Shown: piece by piece, positions 1 through 10,689 of the stretch
Numbering within the stretch: the stretch's first letter is position 1
How the letters are laid out: each line of letters begins with the position of its first letter
Source of the DNA: Burkholderia pyrrocinia
GTDB taxonomy: Bacteria; Pseudomonadota; Gammaproteobacteria; Burkholderiales; Burkholderiaceae
Assembly: GCF_022809715.1 (NCBI RefSeq)
Contig: NZ_CP094459.1
Location: 2,914,001-2,978,000 of the forward strand
DNA: 64,000 nucleotides
Reading direction: 5' to 3'
The notes under the pieces: model-generated
Databases searched by the model: none
The model's input: only the letters and a program-made list of their open reading frames with translations
Told to the model about the DNA's origin: nothing
Made by a program: the position numbers and the translations under genes

Positions 1-1973
<1,973 letters not shown>

Positions 1974-2094
1974 TCAGCCGGGCGGTGATATTGCGAGGGC
2001 CGTCATGTTCTACCTTGCAGGGCATCCGGGCCGCATCGCGGCGCCGCGGCCCGCATGCCGGACCGCCCTGCCAACAAACCTGCCATCCACGAAA

Positions 2095-2126
2095 CGCCCC
2101 GGCGCCGGCAGTAGGCGCCGGGGCGG
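2095..2126 (-). terminator. GC-rich hairpin after icd, probable terminator
   Basis: A stem of at least ten G/C pairs (2098-2107 with 2115-2124) around a seven-base loop lies about 35 bases past the icd stop codon. On the minus strand it is followed by only three T residues, so it may terminate inefficiently. Confidence 0.55.
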
Positions 2127-2159
2127 CCGGAAACGCTCCGGCCCACCCCGGAAGGGGAC

Positions 2160-3416
2160 TTACATGTTCTCGATCAGCACTTCGCCGAAGCCCGAGCACG
2201 ACACCTGCGTCGCGCCTTCCATCAGGCGCGCGAAGTCGTACGTGACGCGCTTCTGCAGGATCGACTTCTCCATCGACGCGATGATCGTGTCGGCCGCTTC
2301 CGTCCAGCCGAGATGGCGCAGCATCATTTCCGCCGACAGGATCTCGGAACCCGGGTTCACGTAATCCTTGCCCGCGTACTTCGGCGCGGTACCGTGCGTC
2401 GCCTCGAACATCGCGACCGAATCCGACAGGTTCGCGCCCGGCGCGATCCCGATGCCGCCGACCTGCGCGGCCAGCGCGTCGGAGATATAGTCGCCGTTCA
2501 GGTTCAGCGTCGCGATCACGTCGTATTCGGCCGGACGCAGCAGGATCTGCTGCAGGAACGCGTCGGCGATCGAATCCTTGATCACGATCTCGTTGCCCGT
2601 CTTCGGGTTCTTCACGCGCATCCACGGGCCGCCGTCGATCAGCTCGCCGCCGAATTCCTTCTGTGCGAGCGCATAGCCGGCGTCACGGAACAGGCCTTCC
2701 GTGAACTTCATGATGTTGCCCTTGTGCACCAGCGTGACCGACTTGCGATCGTTGTCGATCGCATACTGGATCGCCTTGCGCACGAGGCGCTCGGTGCCTT
2801 CGGTCGACACGGGCTTGACGCCGATCCCCGAGGTTTCAGGGAAGCGGATCTTCTTCACGCCCATCTCGTCCTGCAGGAACTTGATCACCTTCTTCGCCTG
2901 CTCGGAGCCCGCGGCCCATTCGATGCCCGCGTAGATGTCTTCCGAGTTCTCGCGGAAGATCACCATGTCGATCTTTTGCGGCTCGCGCACCGGCGACGGC
3001 ACGCCCTTGAAATACTGGACCGGACGCAGGCACACGTACAGGTCGAGTTCCTGGCGCAGCGCGACGTTCAGCGAACGGATGCCGCCGCCGACCGGGGTCG
3101 TGAGCGGCCCCTTGATCGACACCACGTATTCCTTCAGCACCTGCAGCGTTTCGTCCGGGAGCCACACGTCCGGCCCGTACACCTTCGTCGCCTTCTCGCC
3201 CGCGAAAATCTCCATCCAGTGGATCTTGCGCTTGCCCTTGTAGGCATGCGCGACCGCCGCATCGACGACCTTGATCATGACCGGCGTGATATCGAAGCCC
3301 GTACCGTCGCCTTCGATATAGGGAATGATCGGCTGATCGGAAACGTTGAGCGAGAAGTCCTTGTTGACGGTGATCTTGTCACCGCCTTCCGGAACCTTGA
3401 TGTGCTGATACGGCAT
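2160..3416 (-). CDS. icd: Isocitrate dehydrogenase, NADP-dependent, dimeric type
   Basis: The classical homodimeric TCA-cycle enzyme, 418 residues, co-linear with Escherichia coli Icd. Visible family signatures are the substrate/phosphorylation loop [20 protein letters not shown], the block [18 protein letters not shown], the metal-site region [16 protein letters not shown] and the cofactor region [11 protein letters not shown]; it ends FGEVLIENM like the E. coli protein. The serine in IRSLN is the residue phosphorylated by AceK in enteric bacteria, so that mode of control is possible here but not shown. It sits next to a second, non-homologous NADP-isocitrate dehydrogenase. Upstream, across 276 bases shared with the divergent rluE-like gene, lies a perfect 16-bp palindrome. 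Confidence 0.97.
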   Translation of the reverse strand: MPYQHIKVPEGGDKITVNKDFSLNVSDQPIIPYIEGDGTGFDITPVMIKVVDAAVAHAYKGKRKIHWMEIFAGEKATKVYGPDVWLPDETLQVLKEYVVSIKGPLTTPVGGGIRSLNVALRQELDLYVCLRPVQYFKGVPSPVREPQKIDMVIFRENSEDIYAGIEWAAGSEQAKKVIKFLQDEMGVKKIRFPETSGIGVKPVSTEGTERLVRKAIQYAIDNDRKSVTLVHKGNIMKFTEGLFRDAGYALAQKEFGGELIDGGPWMRVKNPKTGNEIVIKDSIADAFLQQILLRPAEYDVIATLNLNGDYISDALAAQVGGIGIAPGANLSDSVAMFEATHGTAPKYAGKDYVNPGSEILSAEMMLRHLGWTEAADTIIASMEKSILQKRVTYDFARLMEGATQVSCSGFGEVLIENM

Positions 3417-3581
3417 GATCGACTCCAGTGACGTGGCTGAGCAGGTGATGCTGGTCGAAGCTGCGCGCGCGGCGGGGGCGCGGCATGGCCACCCCGTGAC
3501 GGCAACAGCGAGCCGCTATTCTAGCGCCCCAACCGGGCACTTCGGCATGAAGCGCGGCACTGCGTATCAAGACCTCACTTA

Positions 3582-3597
3582 TGTCTTATATAAGACA
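3582..3597. promoter_or_regulatory. Perfect 16-bp palindrome between icd and the pseudouridine synthase gene
   Basis: TGTCTTATATAAGACA equals its own reverse complement. It is AT-rich in a GC-rich setting and lies about 165 bases upstream of icd and 95 upstream of rluE. The form suits a dimeric regulator such as a GntR/FadR-type protein. The regulator is not identifiable from this window. Confidence 0.55.
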
Positions 3598-3692
3598 GAG
3601 GACTTGCCGTTCCGTATTATGCATTAAGATTCCGCCATTTGCCATAGACCGCCCTGCCCGCTTCCCGCGGCCCGCCGGGCGGGCGCCCCGCC

Positions 3693-4271
3693 ATGAACCT
3701 GATCGCCCTCAACAAGCCGTTCGGCACGATTTGCCAGTTTTCCGCGCACGAGACGCGGCCGTCGCTCGGCGACTGGGTAAAAACGCCCGGTGTCTATGCG
3801 GCCGGCCGGCTCGACGCGGACAGCGAGGGTTTGCTGCTGCTCACCGACGACGGCGCACTGCAGGCGCGCATCGCGGAGCCGCGCCACAAGCTCGTCAAGC
3901 GCTACTGGGCGCAGGTCGAAGGTGCGCCCGGCCCCGCCGACCTGAAGGCGCTCGCGCGCGGCGTCGATCTTGGCGACTACGTGACGCGCCCGTGCCGCGC
4001 CGAATTCATCGAGCCGCCCGACACGCTGTGGCCGCGCAACCCGCCGATCCGCTACCGCGCCGCGATCCCGACCACGTGGATCGAGCTCGCGATCACCGAA
4101 GGCAAGAATCGACAGGTGCGCCGGATGACGGCGGCCGTCGGCTTCCCGACGTTGCGTCTGGTGCGCGTCGGCATCGGCGCGCTGGATATATTCGCGCTCG
4201 GCATTGCACCAGGCGAAACAATCGCACTGCCGCCGCGCGCGCCGTGGGACGGTTTCGCGCCCGCCGGATGA
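3693..4271 (+). CDS. rluE: 23S rRNA pseudouridine synthase, RsuA/RluE type
   Basis: Isomerises a uridine in 23S rRNA to pseudouridine (U2457 in E. coli for RluE). The 192-residue protein has the catalytic-Asp motif AGRLDADSEGLLLLTDDG at about residues 37-54, followed by the family blocks KLVKRYWAQVEG and TEGKNRQVRRMTAAVGFPTLRLVRV. It has no N-terminal S4 domain, consistent with RluE rather than RsuA or RluB. ATG 3693 is chosen because translation then starts directly with MNLIALNKPFGT, the usual beginning; the ribosome-binding site is weak. Divergent from icd. The exact target uridine is inferred from family resemblance only. Confidence 0.85.
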   Translation: MNLIALNKPFGTICQFSAHETRPSLGDWVKTPGVYAAGRLDADSEGLLLLTDDGALQARIAEPRHKLVKRYWAQVEGAPGPADLKALARGVDLGDYVTRPCRAEFIEPPDTLWPRNPPIRYRAAIPTTWIELAITEGKNRQVRRMTAAVGFPTLRLVRVGIGALDIFALGIAPGETIALPPRAPWDGFAPAG

Positions 4272-4442
4272 CGGATTCGGGGCGCACGATTTTTTTCGTC
4301 GTCTTTTTCGTCAACCACCTGCAAAGATCGCGCGTTAAACCACGCAGATGCCACTCTGAGCTATCCGGTATCGGCAGCCGAACGTGTTTGCGTCACGAAA
4401 GCGACGTCTTTTTCGAATACGATTCGGCGCCCGCAGCGCAAT

Positions 4443-4454
4443 GAGAAATTTCTC
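4443..4454. promoter_or_regulatory. Perfect 12-bp palindrome upstream of a small exported protein gene
   Basis: GAGAAATTTCTC is self-complementary and lies about 97 bases before the start at 4551, in the 279-base gap between the pseudouridine synthase and the next gene. It could be an operator; no regulator is implied by the neighbours. Confidence 0.3.
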
Positions 4455-4550
4455 GAAGCGTCTGTCAACCGAAAGGTGGATGGCACCGTTAGACGTCATG
4501 ACTCCTATGCCGGGTCATTTGGTTAATTAACTAAAGCTGAGGAACACAAC

Positions 4551-4769
4551 ATGAACAAACTGATCGCCGCTCTGGTCGCTGGTCTCTTCGCAACGGCTGC
4601 TTTCGCACAAGCTTCGGCTCCGGCCGCTCCGGCTGCTGCTGCTCCGGCAGAAGCTGCTTCGGCACCGGCTAAGAAGGCAACGCACAAGAAGCACCACGCA
4701 GCGAAGAAGCACCACGCTGCGAAGAAGGCAGCTAGCGAAGCCGAAGCCCCGGCAGCTGCTTCGAACTAA
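4551..4769 (+). CDS. Small exported Ala/Lys/His-rich protein
   Basis: A 72-residue protein of unknown function. Residues 1-19 form a clear signal peptide (MNKLIAALVAGLFATAAFAQ, cut probably after AFA). The mature part is an Ala/Pro stretch, then a basic stretch with two copies of KKHHAAKK, then an acidic Ala-rich tail. The basic middle resembles the repeats of histone H1-like bacterial proteins, but those are cytoplasmic and this one is apparently exported. TGAGGAACACAAC before the ATG is a good ribosome-binding site and a strong terminator follows, so it is a one-gene unit. Codon use is less GC-extreme than in its neighbours (many GCT and GAA codons), as in highly expressed genes. Metal binding through histidines is a guess. 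Confidence 0.8.
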   Translation: MNKLIAALVAGLFATAAFAQASAPAAPAAAAPAEAASAPAKKATHKKHHAAKKHHAAKKAASEAEAPAAASN

Positions 4770-4828
4770 GCAAGCAAGTTGTAATAACGCAGTCAAGAAC
4801 ACGCAGTCTTGCCGTTCTTACGGCGTTG

Positions 4829-4867
4829 AAAGGCAGATCACCGCAAGGCGATCTGCCTTTTTCTTTT
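4829..4867 (+). terminator. Rho-independent terminator after the small exported protein gene
   Basis: An eleven-pair stem (4829-4839 with 4850-4860) with a ten-base loop is followed by a T-rich tail, about 60 bases past the stop codon at 4769. Confidence 0.85.
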
Positions 4868-4928
4868 TGTGCCCGCCGGCGCGCATCGCGTACCATGCGG
4901 GTCTCGTTTTCCAGATAGGAGCCTTGCT

Positions 4929-5429
4929 GTGCAATTCTCCCTGCGCTCGTCGCTCGGCCGCCTTGCGCGCGCCGCCGTGTTTCCCGCCGCGCTCGCCGTC
5001 CTCGCGCTCGGCATGCAGGCCGCCAGCGCGCAGATGCCGCCCGGCGCCAAGCAGCCGAGCGAGTTCCCGCACGTGAAGCTGCGCGCCGGCATGTACGTGA
5101 TCGACGCGGCCGTCGCCGCGAACGACGCCGACCGCGAACAGGGGCTGATGTACCGTTCGCAGCTCGCGCCGAACGAAGGCATGCTGTTCGTGTTCAACGA
5201 GAATGCCGTGCACTGCTTCTGGATGAAGAACACGCTGATCCCGCTGTCGATCGCGTTCATCCGCGCGGACGGCACGATCACCGACATCGACGAAATGAAG
5301 GCAGAGACGACCGACAACCACTGCCCGCGCAACAACGGCGTCTATGCGCTCGAAATGAGCAAGGGCTGGTTCGCCGCGAAGGGCATCAAGCCCGGCATGA
5401 AGCTCGAAGGCCTGCCGAAGGCCCAGTAA
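4929..5429 (+). CDS. DUF192 family exported protein
   Basis: A 166-residue protein of unknown biochemical role. An N-terminal hydrophobic segment ending near MQAASAQ (about residues 1-36) looks like a signal peptide, so the DUF192 domain should be periplasmic. The domain shows the family blocks REQGLMYRSQLAPNEGMLFV, CFWMKNTLIPLSIAFI and a C-terminal GWFAAKGIKPGMKL. GTG 4929 is chosen because an AGGAG lies eight bases upstream at 4917-4921; an ATG further upstream in the same frame gives an implausible polar N-terminus. It is flanked by terminators on both sides, so it is monocistronic. Confidence 0.8.
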   Translation: MQFSLRSSLGRLARAAVFPAALAVLALGMQAASAQMPPGAKQPSEFPHVKLRAGMYVIDAAVAANDADREQGLMYRSQLAPNEGMLFVFNENAVHCFWMKNTLIPLSIAFIRADGTITDIDEMKAETTDNHCPRNNGVYALEMSKGWFAAKGIKPGMKLEGLPKAQ

Positions 5430-5463
5430 CGGCGGTCCGCGGCCTCGCGCCGCGCCCCGACCG

Positions 5464-5497
5464 AAGCCGGCTGCCCGTTGCGCGCCGGCTTTTTTTT
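5464..5497 (+). terminator. Rho-independent terminator after the DUF192 gene
   Basis: AAGCCGGC (5464-5471) pairs with GCCGGCTT (5484-5491) and runs into eight T residues. Confidence 0.85.
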
Positions 5498-5648
5498 CGC
5501 CAGCCGGCGCCGCCGCCCGGCTTGACTCCGCCGGCGCCGGCCCCATCTGCAAAAGCCACGCGCAAGCGCTATGCTTTAAGTCTCGCTTGTTCCAAACCCG
5601 GGCCGGCCCAGCCTGCCCGCTTACGATCCGAACCACCAGGAGGTTCAC

Positions 5649-7760
5649 GTGCCCCGCAAAACCCCCATCGAGCGCTATCGCAATATCGGGATCAGCGCTC
5701 ACATCGATGCCGGCAAGACCACGACGACCGAGCGCATCCTGTTTTATACCGGCGTGAGCCACAAGATCGGCGAAGTGCACGACGGCGCGGCCACGATGGA
5801 CTGGATGGAGCAGGAGCAGGAACGCGGCATCACGATCACGTCGGCGGCGACCACCGCCTTCTGGAAAGGCATGGCCGGCAACTATCCGGAACACCGGATC
5901 AACATCATCGATACCCCGGGCCACGTCGACTTCACGATCGAGGTCGAGCGCTCGATGCGCGTGCTCGACGGCGCGTGCATGGTCTACGACTCGGTCGGCG
6001 GCGTGCAGCCGCAGTCCGAAACCGTGTGGCGCCAGGCGAACAAGTACAAGGTGCCGCGCATCGCGTTCGTCAACAAGATGGACCGCGTCGGCGCCGATTT
6101 CTTCCGCGTGCAGCGGCAGATCGGCGAGCGCCTGAAGGGCGTCGCCGTGCCGATCCAGATTCCGGTCGGCGCGGAAGATCATTTCCAGGGCGTCGTCGAT
6201 CTCGTGAAGATGAAGGCGATCGTCTGGGACGACGAAAGCCAGGGCGTGAAGTTCTCGTACGAGGAGATCCCTGCGAATCTCGTCGAGCTCGCGCACGAAT
6301 GGCGCGAGAAGATGGTCGAGGCCGCGGCGGAAGCGAGCGAGGAACTGCTCGAGAAGTACCTGCACGACCACGAATCGCTGACCGAGGACGAGATCAAGGC
6401 CGCGCTGCGCAAGCGCACGATCGCGAACGAGATCGTGCCGATGCTGTGCGGCAGCGCGTTCAAGAACAAGGGCGTGCAGGCAATGCTCGACGCGGTGATC
6501 GACTACCTGCCGTCGCCGGTCGACGTGCCGGCGATCCTCGGCCACGACTTCGCCGATCCGGAAAAGCCGGCGGAACGTCATCCGAGCGACGACGAGCCGT
6601 TCTCGTCGCTCGCGTTCAAGATCATGACCGACCCGTTCGTCGGCCAGCTGATCTTCTTCCGCGTGTATTCGGGCGTCGTCGAATCCGGCGACACGGTGCT
6701 GAACGCGACGAAGGACAAGAAGGAACGGCTCGGCCGGATCCTGCAGATGCACGCGAACGAACGCAAGGAGATCAAGGAAGTGCGCGCGGGCGACATCGCG
6801 GCGGCCGTCGGTCTGAAGGAAGCGACGACGGGCGACACGCTGTGCGATCCGACCAAGCCGATCATCCTCGAGAAGATGGAATTCCCGGAGCCGGTGATCT
6901 CGCAGGCCGTCGAGCCGAAGACGAAGGCCGACCAGGAAAAGATGGGCCTCGCGCTGAACCGCCTCGCGCAGGAAGACCCGTCGTTCCGCGTGCAGACCGA
7001 CGAGGAGTCCGGCCAGACGATCATTTCGGGGATGGGCGAGCTGCACCTCGAAATCCTGGTCGACCGGATGAAGCGCGAGTTCGGCGTCGAAGCGACGGTC
7101 GGCAAGCCGCAGGTCGCGTATCGCGAGACGGTGCGCACGACGGCGTCCGATGTCGAGGGCAAGTTCGTCAAGCAGTCGGGCGGCCGCGGCCAGTACGGCC
7201 ATGCGGTGATCACGCTCGAGCCGAACCCGGGCAAGGGCTACGAGTTCCTCGACGAGATCAAGGGCGGCGTGATTCCACGCGAATTCATCCCGGCCGTCGA
7301 CAAGGGCATCACCGAAACGCTGAAGAGCGGCGTGCTCGCGGGCTACCCGGTCGTCGACGTGAAGGTGCACCTGACGTTCGGCTCGTACCACGACGTCGAC
7401 TCGAACGAAAACGCGTTCCGGATGGCCGGCTCGATGGCGTTCAAGGAAGCGATGCGCCGCGCGAAACCCGTGCTGCTCGAGCCGATGATGGCCGTCGAGG
7501 TCGAGACGCCCGAGGACTTCATGGGCAACGTGATGGGCGACCTGTCGAGCCGGCGCGGCATCGTGCAGGGGATGGAGGACATCGCGGGCGGCGGCGGCAA
7601 GCTCGTGCGCGCCGAAGTGCCGCTCGCGGAGATGTTCGGCTATTCGACGTCGCTGCGTTCGGCCACGCAGGGCCGCGCGACGTACTCGATGGAGTTCAAG
7701 CACTACGCGGAAACGCCGGCCAACGTATCGGAAGGCGTGATCAACGCGAAGACGAAGTAA
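5649..7760 (+). CDS. fusA: Translation elongation factor G (stand-alone copy)
   Basis: GTPase that drives ribosomal translocation and, with RRF, ribosome recycling. The 703-residue protein has the G1 motif AHIDAGKTT (about residues 17-25), DTPGHVDF (G3) and NKMD (G4), followed by the usual EF-G domains II-V and a C-terminus with [17 protein letters not shown] start with an excellent AGGAGG at 5637-5642. It stands alone between two terminators rather than beside rpsL, rpsG and tuf. Burkholderia genomes usually carry a str-operon fusA as well, so this is probably a paralogue; I see no catalytic defect. Confidence 0.95.
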   Translation: MPRKTPIERYRNIGISAHIDAGKTTTTERILFYTGVSHKIGEVHDGAATMDWMEQEQERGITITSAATTAFWKGMAGNYPEHRINIIDTPGHVDFTIEVERSMRVLDGACMVYDSVGGVQPQSETVWRQANKYKVPRIAFVNKMDRVGADFFRVQRQIGERLKGVAVPIQIPVGAEDHFQGVVDLVKMKAIVWDDESQGVKFSYEEIPANLVELAHEWREKMVEAAAEASEELLEKYLHDHESLTEDEIKAALRKRTIANEIVPMLCGSAFKNKGVQAMLDAVIDYLPSPVDVPAILGHDFADPEKPAERHPSDDEPFSSLAFKIMTDPFVGQLIFFRVYSGVVESGDTVLNATKDKKERLGRILQMHANERKEIKEVRAGDIAAAVGLKEATTGDTLCDPTKPIILEKMEFPEPVISQAVEPKTKADQEKMGLALNRLAQEDPSFRVQTDEESGQTIISGMGELHLEILVDRMKREFGVEATVGKPQVAYRETVRTTASDVEGKFVKQSGGRGQYGHAVITLEPNPGKGYEFLDEIKGGVIPREFIPAVDKGITETLKSGVLAGYPVVDVKVHLTFGSYHDVDSNENAFRMAGSMAFKEAMRRAKPVLLEPMMAVEVETPEDFMGNVMGDLSSRRGIVQGMEDIAGGGGKLVRAEVPLAEMFGYSTSLRSATQGRATYSMEFKHYAETPANVSEGVINAKTK

Positions 7761-7795
7761 GGCGCCGGGCGCTTGCGCCCTGCCGCATCATGCAA

Positions 7796-7828
7796 AGCCC
7801 GTCCGGTTCCGCCGGACGGGCTTTTTTT
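7796..7828 (+). terminator. Rho-independent terminator after fusA
   Basis: An eleven-pair perfect stem (7796-7806 with 7812-7822), five-base loop, then seven T residues. Confidence 0.92.
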
Positions 7829-7925
7829 GTCCGATGCGCACCCGTTCGCGGCTTTTTGACCGGCCCGCCACGCGTTTTTTTCGCATGCCACAATGCCATG
7901 CGATTCGTCTGATGGAACCGTCCCG

Positions 7926-8939
7926 ATGCCGCCGCCTACCCCTGCCCTGCGCCGTCTGCTGATGCTCTACGCCGGCCTGATCGCCGCCAACGTCGCCGTC
8001 TGGCTGTGGGCGCTCGCGGTGCTGCGCGACCATCCGCTGCTGCTCGGCACCGCGGCGATCGCGTACGGGCTCGGGCTGCGTCATGCGGTCGACGCCGATC
8101 ACATCGCCGCGATCGACGTCGCGACGCGCAAGCTGATGCAGGACGGCCAGCGTCCGGTGAGCGTCGGGCTGTTCTTCTCGCTCGGCCATTCGACGATCGT
8201 GATCGCCGCGACGCTCGGCATCGCGCTGACCGCGTTCGCGCTGCGCGACCGGTTCGATGCGTTTCGCGAGATCGGCGGCACGATCGGCACGGCGGTGTCG
8301 GCCACCTTCCTGCTCGTGCTCGCGTGCGTGAACCTGATGATCCTGCGCGACGTGTGGCGGCGTTATCGCGGCGCGCCGGAGCACGCGCACGGCGCGCCGC
8401 ACGTGCACCGCCCGGCCGGACTCGTGTCGCGGCTGCTGCGCCCGCTGTTCCGGTTCGTGTCGAAAAGCTGGCACATGTATCCGGTCGGCGTGTTGTTCGG
8501 GTTAGGTTTCGATACTGCAACCGAAATCGGCCTGCTCGCGATTGCCGCCGCACAGGCGAGCCAGGGCCTGCCGGTCTATACGGTCATGCTGTTTCCCGCC
8601 TTGTTCACCGCCGGCATGACGCTGATCGACTCGACCGACAACGTGCTGATGATTCATGCGTACGGCTGGGCGATGGACGATCCGCAGCGCAAGCTGCTCT
8701 ACAACGCGAGCATCACGTTCGTGTCGGCGGCCGTCGCGCTTGCGATCGGCGGGATCGAGGCGGCCGGACTGCTCGCCGACAAGCTGTCGCTGACGGGCCC
8801 CGTGCGCGACGCGCTCGATGCGCTCGGCGAACGCTTCGGCTCGATCGGCTACGGCATCGTCGCGCTGTTCCTCGTCTGCTGGATCGCATCGATCCTGTTC
8901 CACCGCTGGCAGCGCGCGGCCGACGCGCCGGCGCGCTGA
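7926..8939 (+). CDS. Nickel/cobalt permease, NiCoT (HoxN/NixA) family
   Basis: Inner-membrane transporter importing Ni2+ and/or Co2+, with eight predicted membrane segments. The hallmark metal-selectivity motif HAVDADHI is at residues 53-60; other family signatures are FFSLGHSTIVI, GLGFDTATEIGLL and FPALFTAGMTLIDSTDNVLM. Between segments 4 and 5 is a His-rich loop (HAHGAPHVH), common in the family. ATG 7926 is preferred because a GGAA lies nine bases before it; an in-frame ATG at 7893 without a ribosome-binding site would add eleven residues. No hydrogenase or urease genes are nearby, so nickel versus cobalt cannot be decided. Confidence 0.92.
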   Translation: MPPPTPALRRLLMLYAGLIAANVAVWLWALAVLRDHPLLLGTAAIAYGLGLRHAVDADHIAAIDVATRKLMQDGQRPVSVGLFFSLGHSTIVIAATLGIALTAFALRDRFDAFREIGGTIGTAVSATFLLVLACVNLMILRDVWRRYRGAPEHAHGAPHVHRPAGLVSRLLRPLFRFVSKSWHMYPVGVLFGLGFDTATEIGLLAIAAAQASQGLPVYTVMLFPALFTAGMTLIDSTDNVLMIHAYGWAMDDPQRKLLYNASITFVSAAVALAIGGIEAAGLLADKLSLTGPVRDALDALGERFGSIGYGIVALFLVCWIASILFHRWQRAADAPAR

Positions 8940-9228
8940 GCATCGTTCAGACGTTTCATTTCGGAAACAAAACCCCCGCAACGACGTTTCATGCGCCGTC
9001 GCACGCATGCGTGCGCCTTGCGCCACGGGCATAAGCGGCCGATGGCACGAATCTCGCAGATAGGGCCTCGCACGGCGGGCCCGCGTGCCGATCCGCGTTC
9101 GCGGCTGGCTTCAAGCGCCAGCCCGAAGGCAATCGGCAACCGAAAGGACAACGAATCATTGCTGGCCCCCTGCACCACACGTAGATAGCCGCGCGGCTAC
9201 GAGGCTTCGCGCGCATTGGGAGGCCATA

Positions 9229-10662
9229 ATGCTGAAGACAAAACAGCCGTTCCGCGCGGCGGGACGGTGCTATCGCGCGACCTTGATCGCCGCAGCCGCG
9301 TTTGCGTGCTGCTGCTCGTATGCAGTCGCGCAGAACGCGGTGCCTGACTCCGCGCCCGACGCGATCGCCAACGCCGACACCGTCATGATGCTGGTCGACG
9401 ACGCTTCGTCGTGCGCAGCCAATCCGGCTGCGTGCGCGGCGCAGGTCTATGCCGGCGGTGGCATCGGCGGTCACGGCGCCGGCGCGAGCGGCAGTGGCGG
9501 TAACCCCGGCAGCGGCAGCGGGAGCGGTGGAAATAACGGAAACGGCGCTGTCGGACCAGCTGGTGTCGGCGGAGCGACAGGCGCAACGTCCGGCGGAGCG
9601 ACAGGCGCAACGTCCGGCGGCGCGGGCGGCACGGGCGGCACGGGCCGCGGGGGCAATGCGTCCGGCACCGGCGGTTCGGGTGGCGGCACTTCAGGTGGCG
9701 GCACGTCGGGTGGCGGTACTTCGGGTGGCGGCACTTCGGGCGGCGGTACTTCGGGCGGCGGCACTTCGGGCGGCGGCACTTCGGGCGGCGGCACTTCGGG
9801 TGGCGGCACTTCGGGTGGCGGTACTTCGGGTGGCGGTACTTCGGGCGGCGGCACTTCGGGCGGCGGTACCTCCGGTAGCGGAGGCCATGGTGGCCATGGC
9901 GGCGGTGACGGAGGCGGCCAAGGCAATGGCGGTGGCCAAGGCAATGGCGGTGGCCACGGCAACGGTGGTGGCCATGGCGACGGTGGCGGCAACGGTGGCC
10001 ACGGTAATGGCGGTGGCAACGGAGGCGGCGCGGGTAACGGCGGTGGTGCCGGCGGCAACGGCGGCCACGGCAATGGCGGTGGCAACGGAGGCGGCGCGGG
10101 TAACGGCGGTGGCGCCGGCGGCAACGGCGGCCACGGCAATGGCGGTGGCAACGGAGGCGGCGCGGGTAACGGCGGTGGCGCCGGCGGCAACGGCGGCCAC
10201 GGCAATGGTGGTAACGGCAGTGGCGGCGCTGGTAACGGCGGCGGTAACGGCAGCGGCGCCGGCAACGGCGGCCACGGCAATGGCGGTGGTAACGGCAGTG
10301 GCGGCGCGGGTAACGGCGGCGGTAACGGCAGCGGCGCCGGCGGCAATGGCGGCCACGGCAATGGCGGTGGTAACGGCAGTGGCGGCACGGGTAACGGCGG
10401 CGGTAACGGCAGCGGCGCCGGCGGCAATGGCGGCCACGGCAATGGCGGTGGTAACGGCAGTGGCGGCACGGGTAACGGCAGTGGCGCCGGCGGCAACGGC
10501 GGCAACGGCGGCAACGGCGGCAACGGCGGCAACGGCGGCCATGGTAATGGCGGTGGCAATGGCAACGGCAACGGCAGTGGTGGCGCCGGCAATGGCGGTG
10601 CCAACGGTGTCGGCAACGGCGGCGGTCACGGCGGCGGCGGATCGTCCGGAGGCAACCACTGA
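9229..10662 (+). CDS. Exported glycine-rich tandem-repeat protein
   Basis: A 477-residue protein of unknown function. Residues 1-35 are a signal peptide (MLKTKQPFRAAGRCYRATLI, then a hydrophobic Ala/Cys run ending YAVA). A short non-repetitive segment with two cysteines follows (SSCAANPAACAAQV), then about 400 residues of Gly with Thr, Ser, Asn, His and Ala: thirteen GGGTS units, three copies of a 22-residue Gly/Asn/His/Ala unit, and a run of looser variants. No C-terminal anchor or sorting signal is visible. GGGAGG at 9218-9223 sets the start. The composition recalls PE-PGRS-like or glycine-rich cell-surface proteins, but I see no homologous folded domain. Confidence 0.75.
   Translation: MLKTKQPFRAAGRCYRATLIAAAAFACCCSYAVAQNAVPDSAPDAIANADTVMMLVDDASSCAANPAACAAQVYAGGGIGGHGAGASGSGGNPGSGSGSGGNNGNGAVGPAGVGGATGATSGGATGATSGGAGGTGGTGRGGNASGTGGSGGGTSGGGTSGGGTSGGGTSGGGTSGGGTSGGGTSGGGTSGGGTSGGGTSGGGTSGGGTSGGGTSGSGGHGGHGGGDGGGQGNGGGQGNGGGHGNGGGHGDGGGNGGHGNGGGNGGGAGNGGGAGGNGGHGNGGGNGGGAGNGGGAGGNGGHGNGGGNGGGAGNGGGAGGNGGHGNGGNGSGGAGNGGGNGSGAGNGGHGNGGGNGSGGAGNGGGNGSGAGGNGGHGNGGGNGSGGTGNGGGNGSGAGGNGGHGNGGGNGSGGTGNGSGAGGNGGNGGNGGNGGNGGHGNGGGNGNGNGSGGAGNGGANGVGNGGGHGGGGSSGGNH
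9679..9873 (+). repeat. Thirteen 15-bp tandem repeats encoding GGGTS
   Basis: Thirteen in-register 15-base units of the form GGYGGCGGYACNTCN, differing only at third codon positions. Being a multiple of three, unit gain or loss would keep the frame. Confidence 0.92.
9994..10191 (+). repeat. Three 66-bp tandem repeats within the glycine-rich gene
   Basis: Three nearly identical 66-base units (9994-10059, 10060-10125, 10126-10191) encode a 22-residue unit starting GGHGNGGGNGGGAGN. Related but less regular units continue to about 10500. Confidence 0.85.
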
Positions 10663-10689
10663 CCGGAAGCGTTGCCCGGCCGGGTGACG

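Noticed and set aside
4330..4366. tRNA-like fragment (GGATAGCTCAG on the minus strand) before the small exported protein gene
   Set aside because: Only the first arm resembles a tRNA; no anticodon stem, T arm or acceptor pairing can be formed, so coincidence or an old remnant.
4818..7703. 961-residue open frame on the minus strand across the DUF192 gene and fusA
   Set aside because: Antisense shadow of fusA; low-complexity Arg/His/Leu composition and no recognisable domain.
9471..10616. Proline-rich open frame on the minus strand opposite the glycine-rich gene
   Set aside because: It is the reverse complement of GGC-type glycine codons; no ribosome-binding site or signal, so judged a by-product of the repeats.
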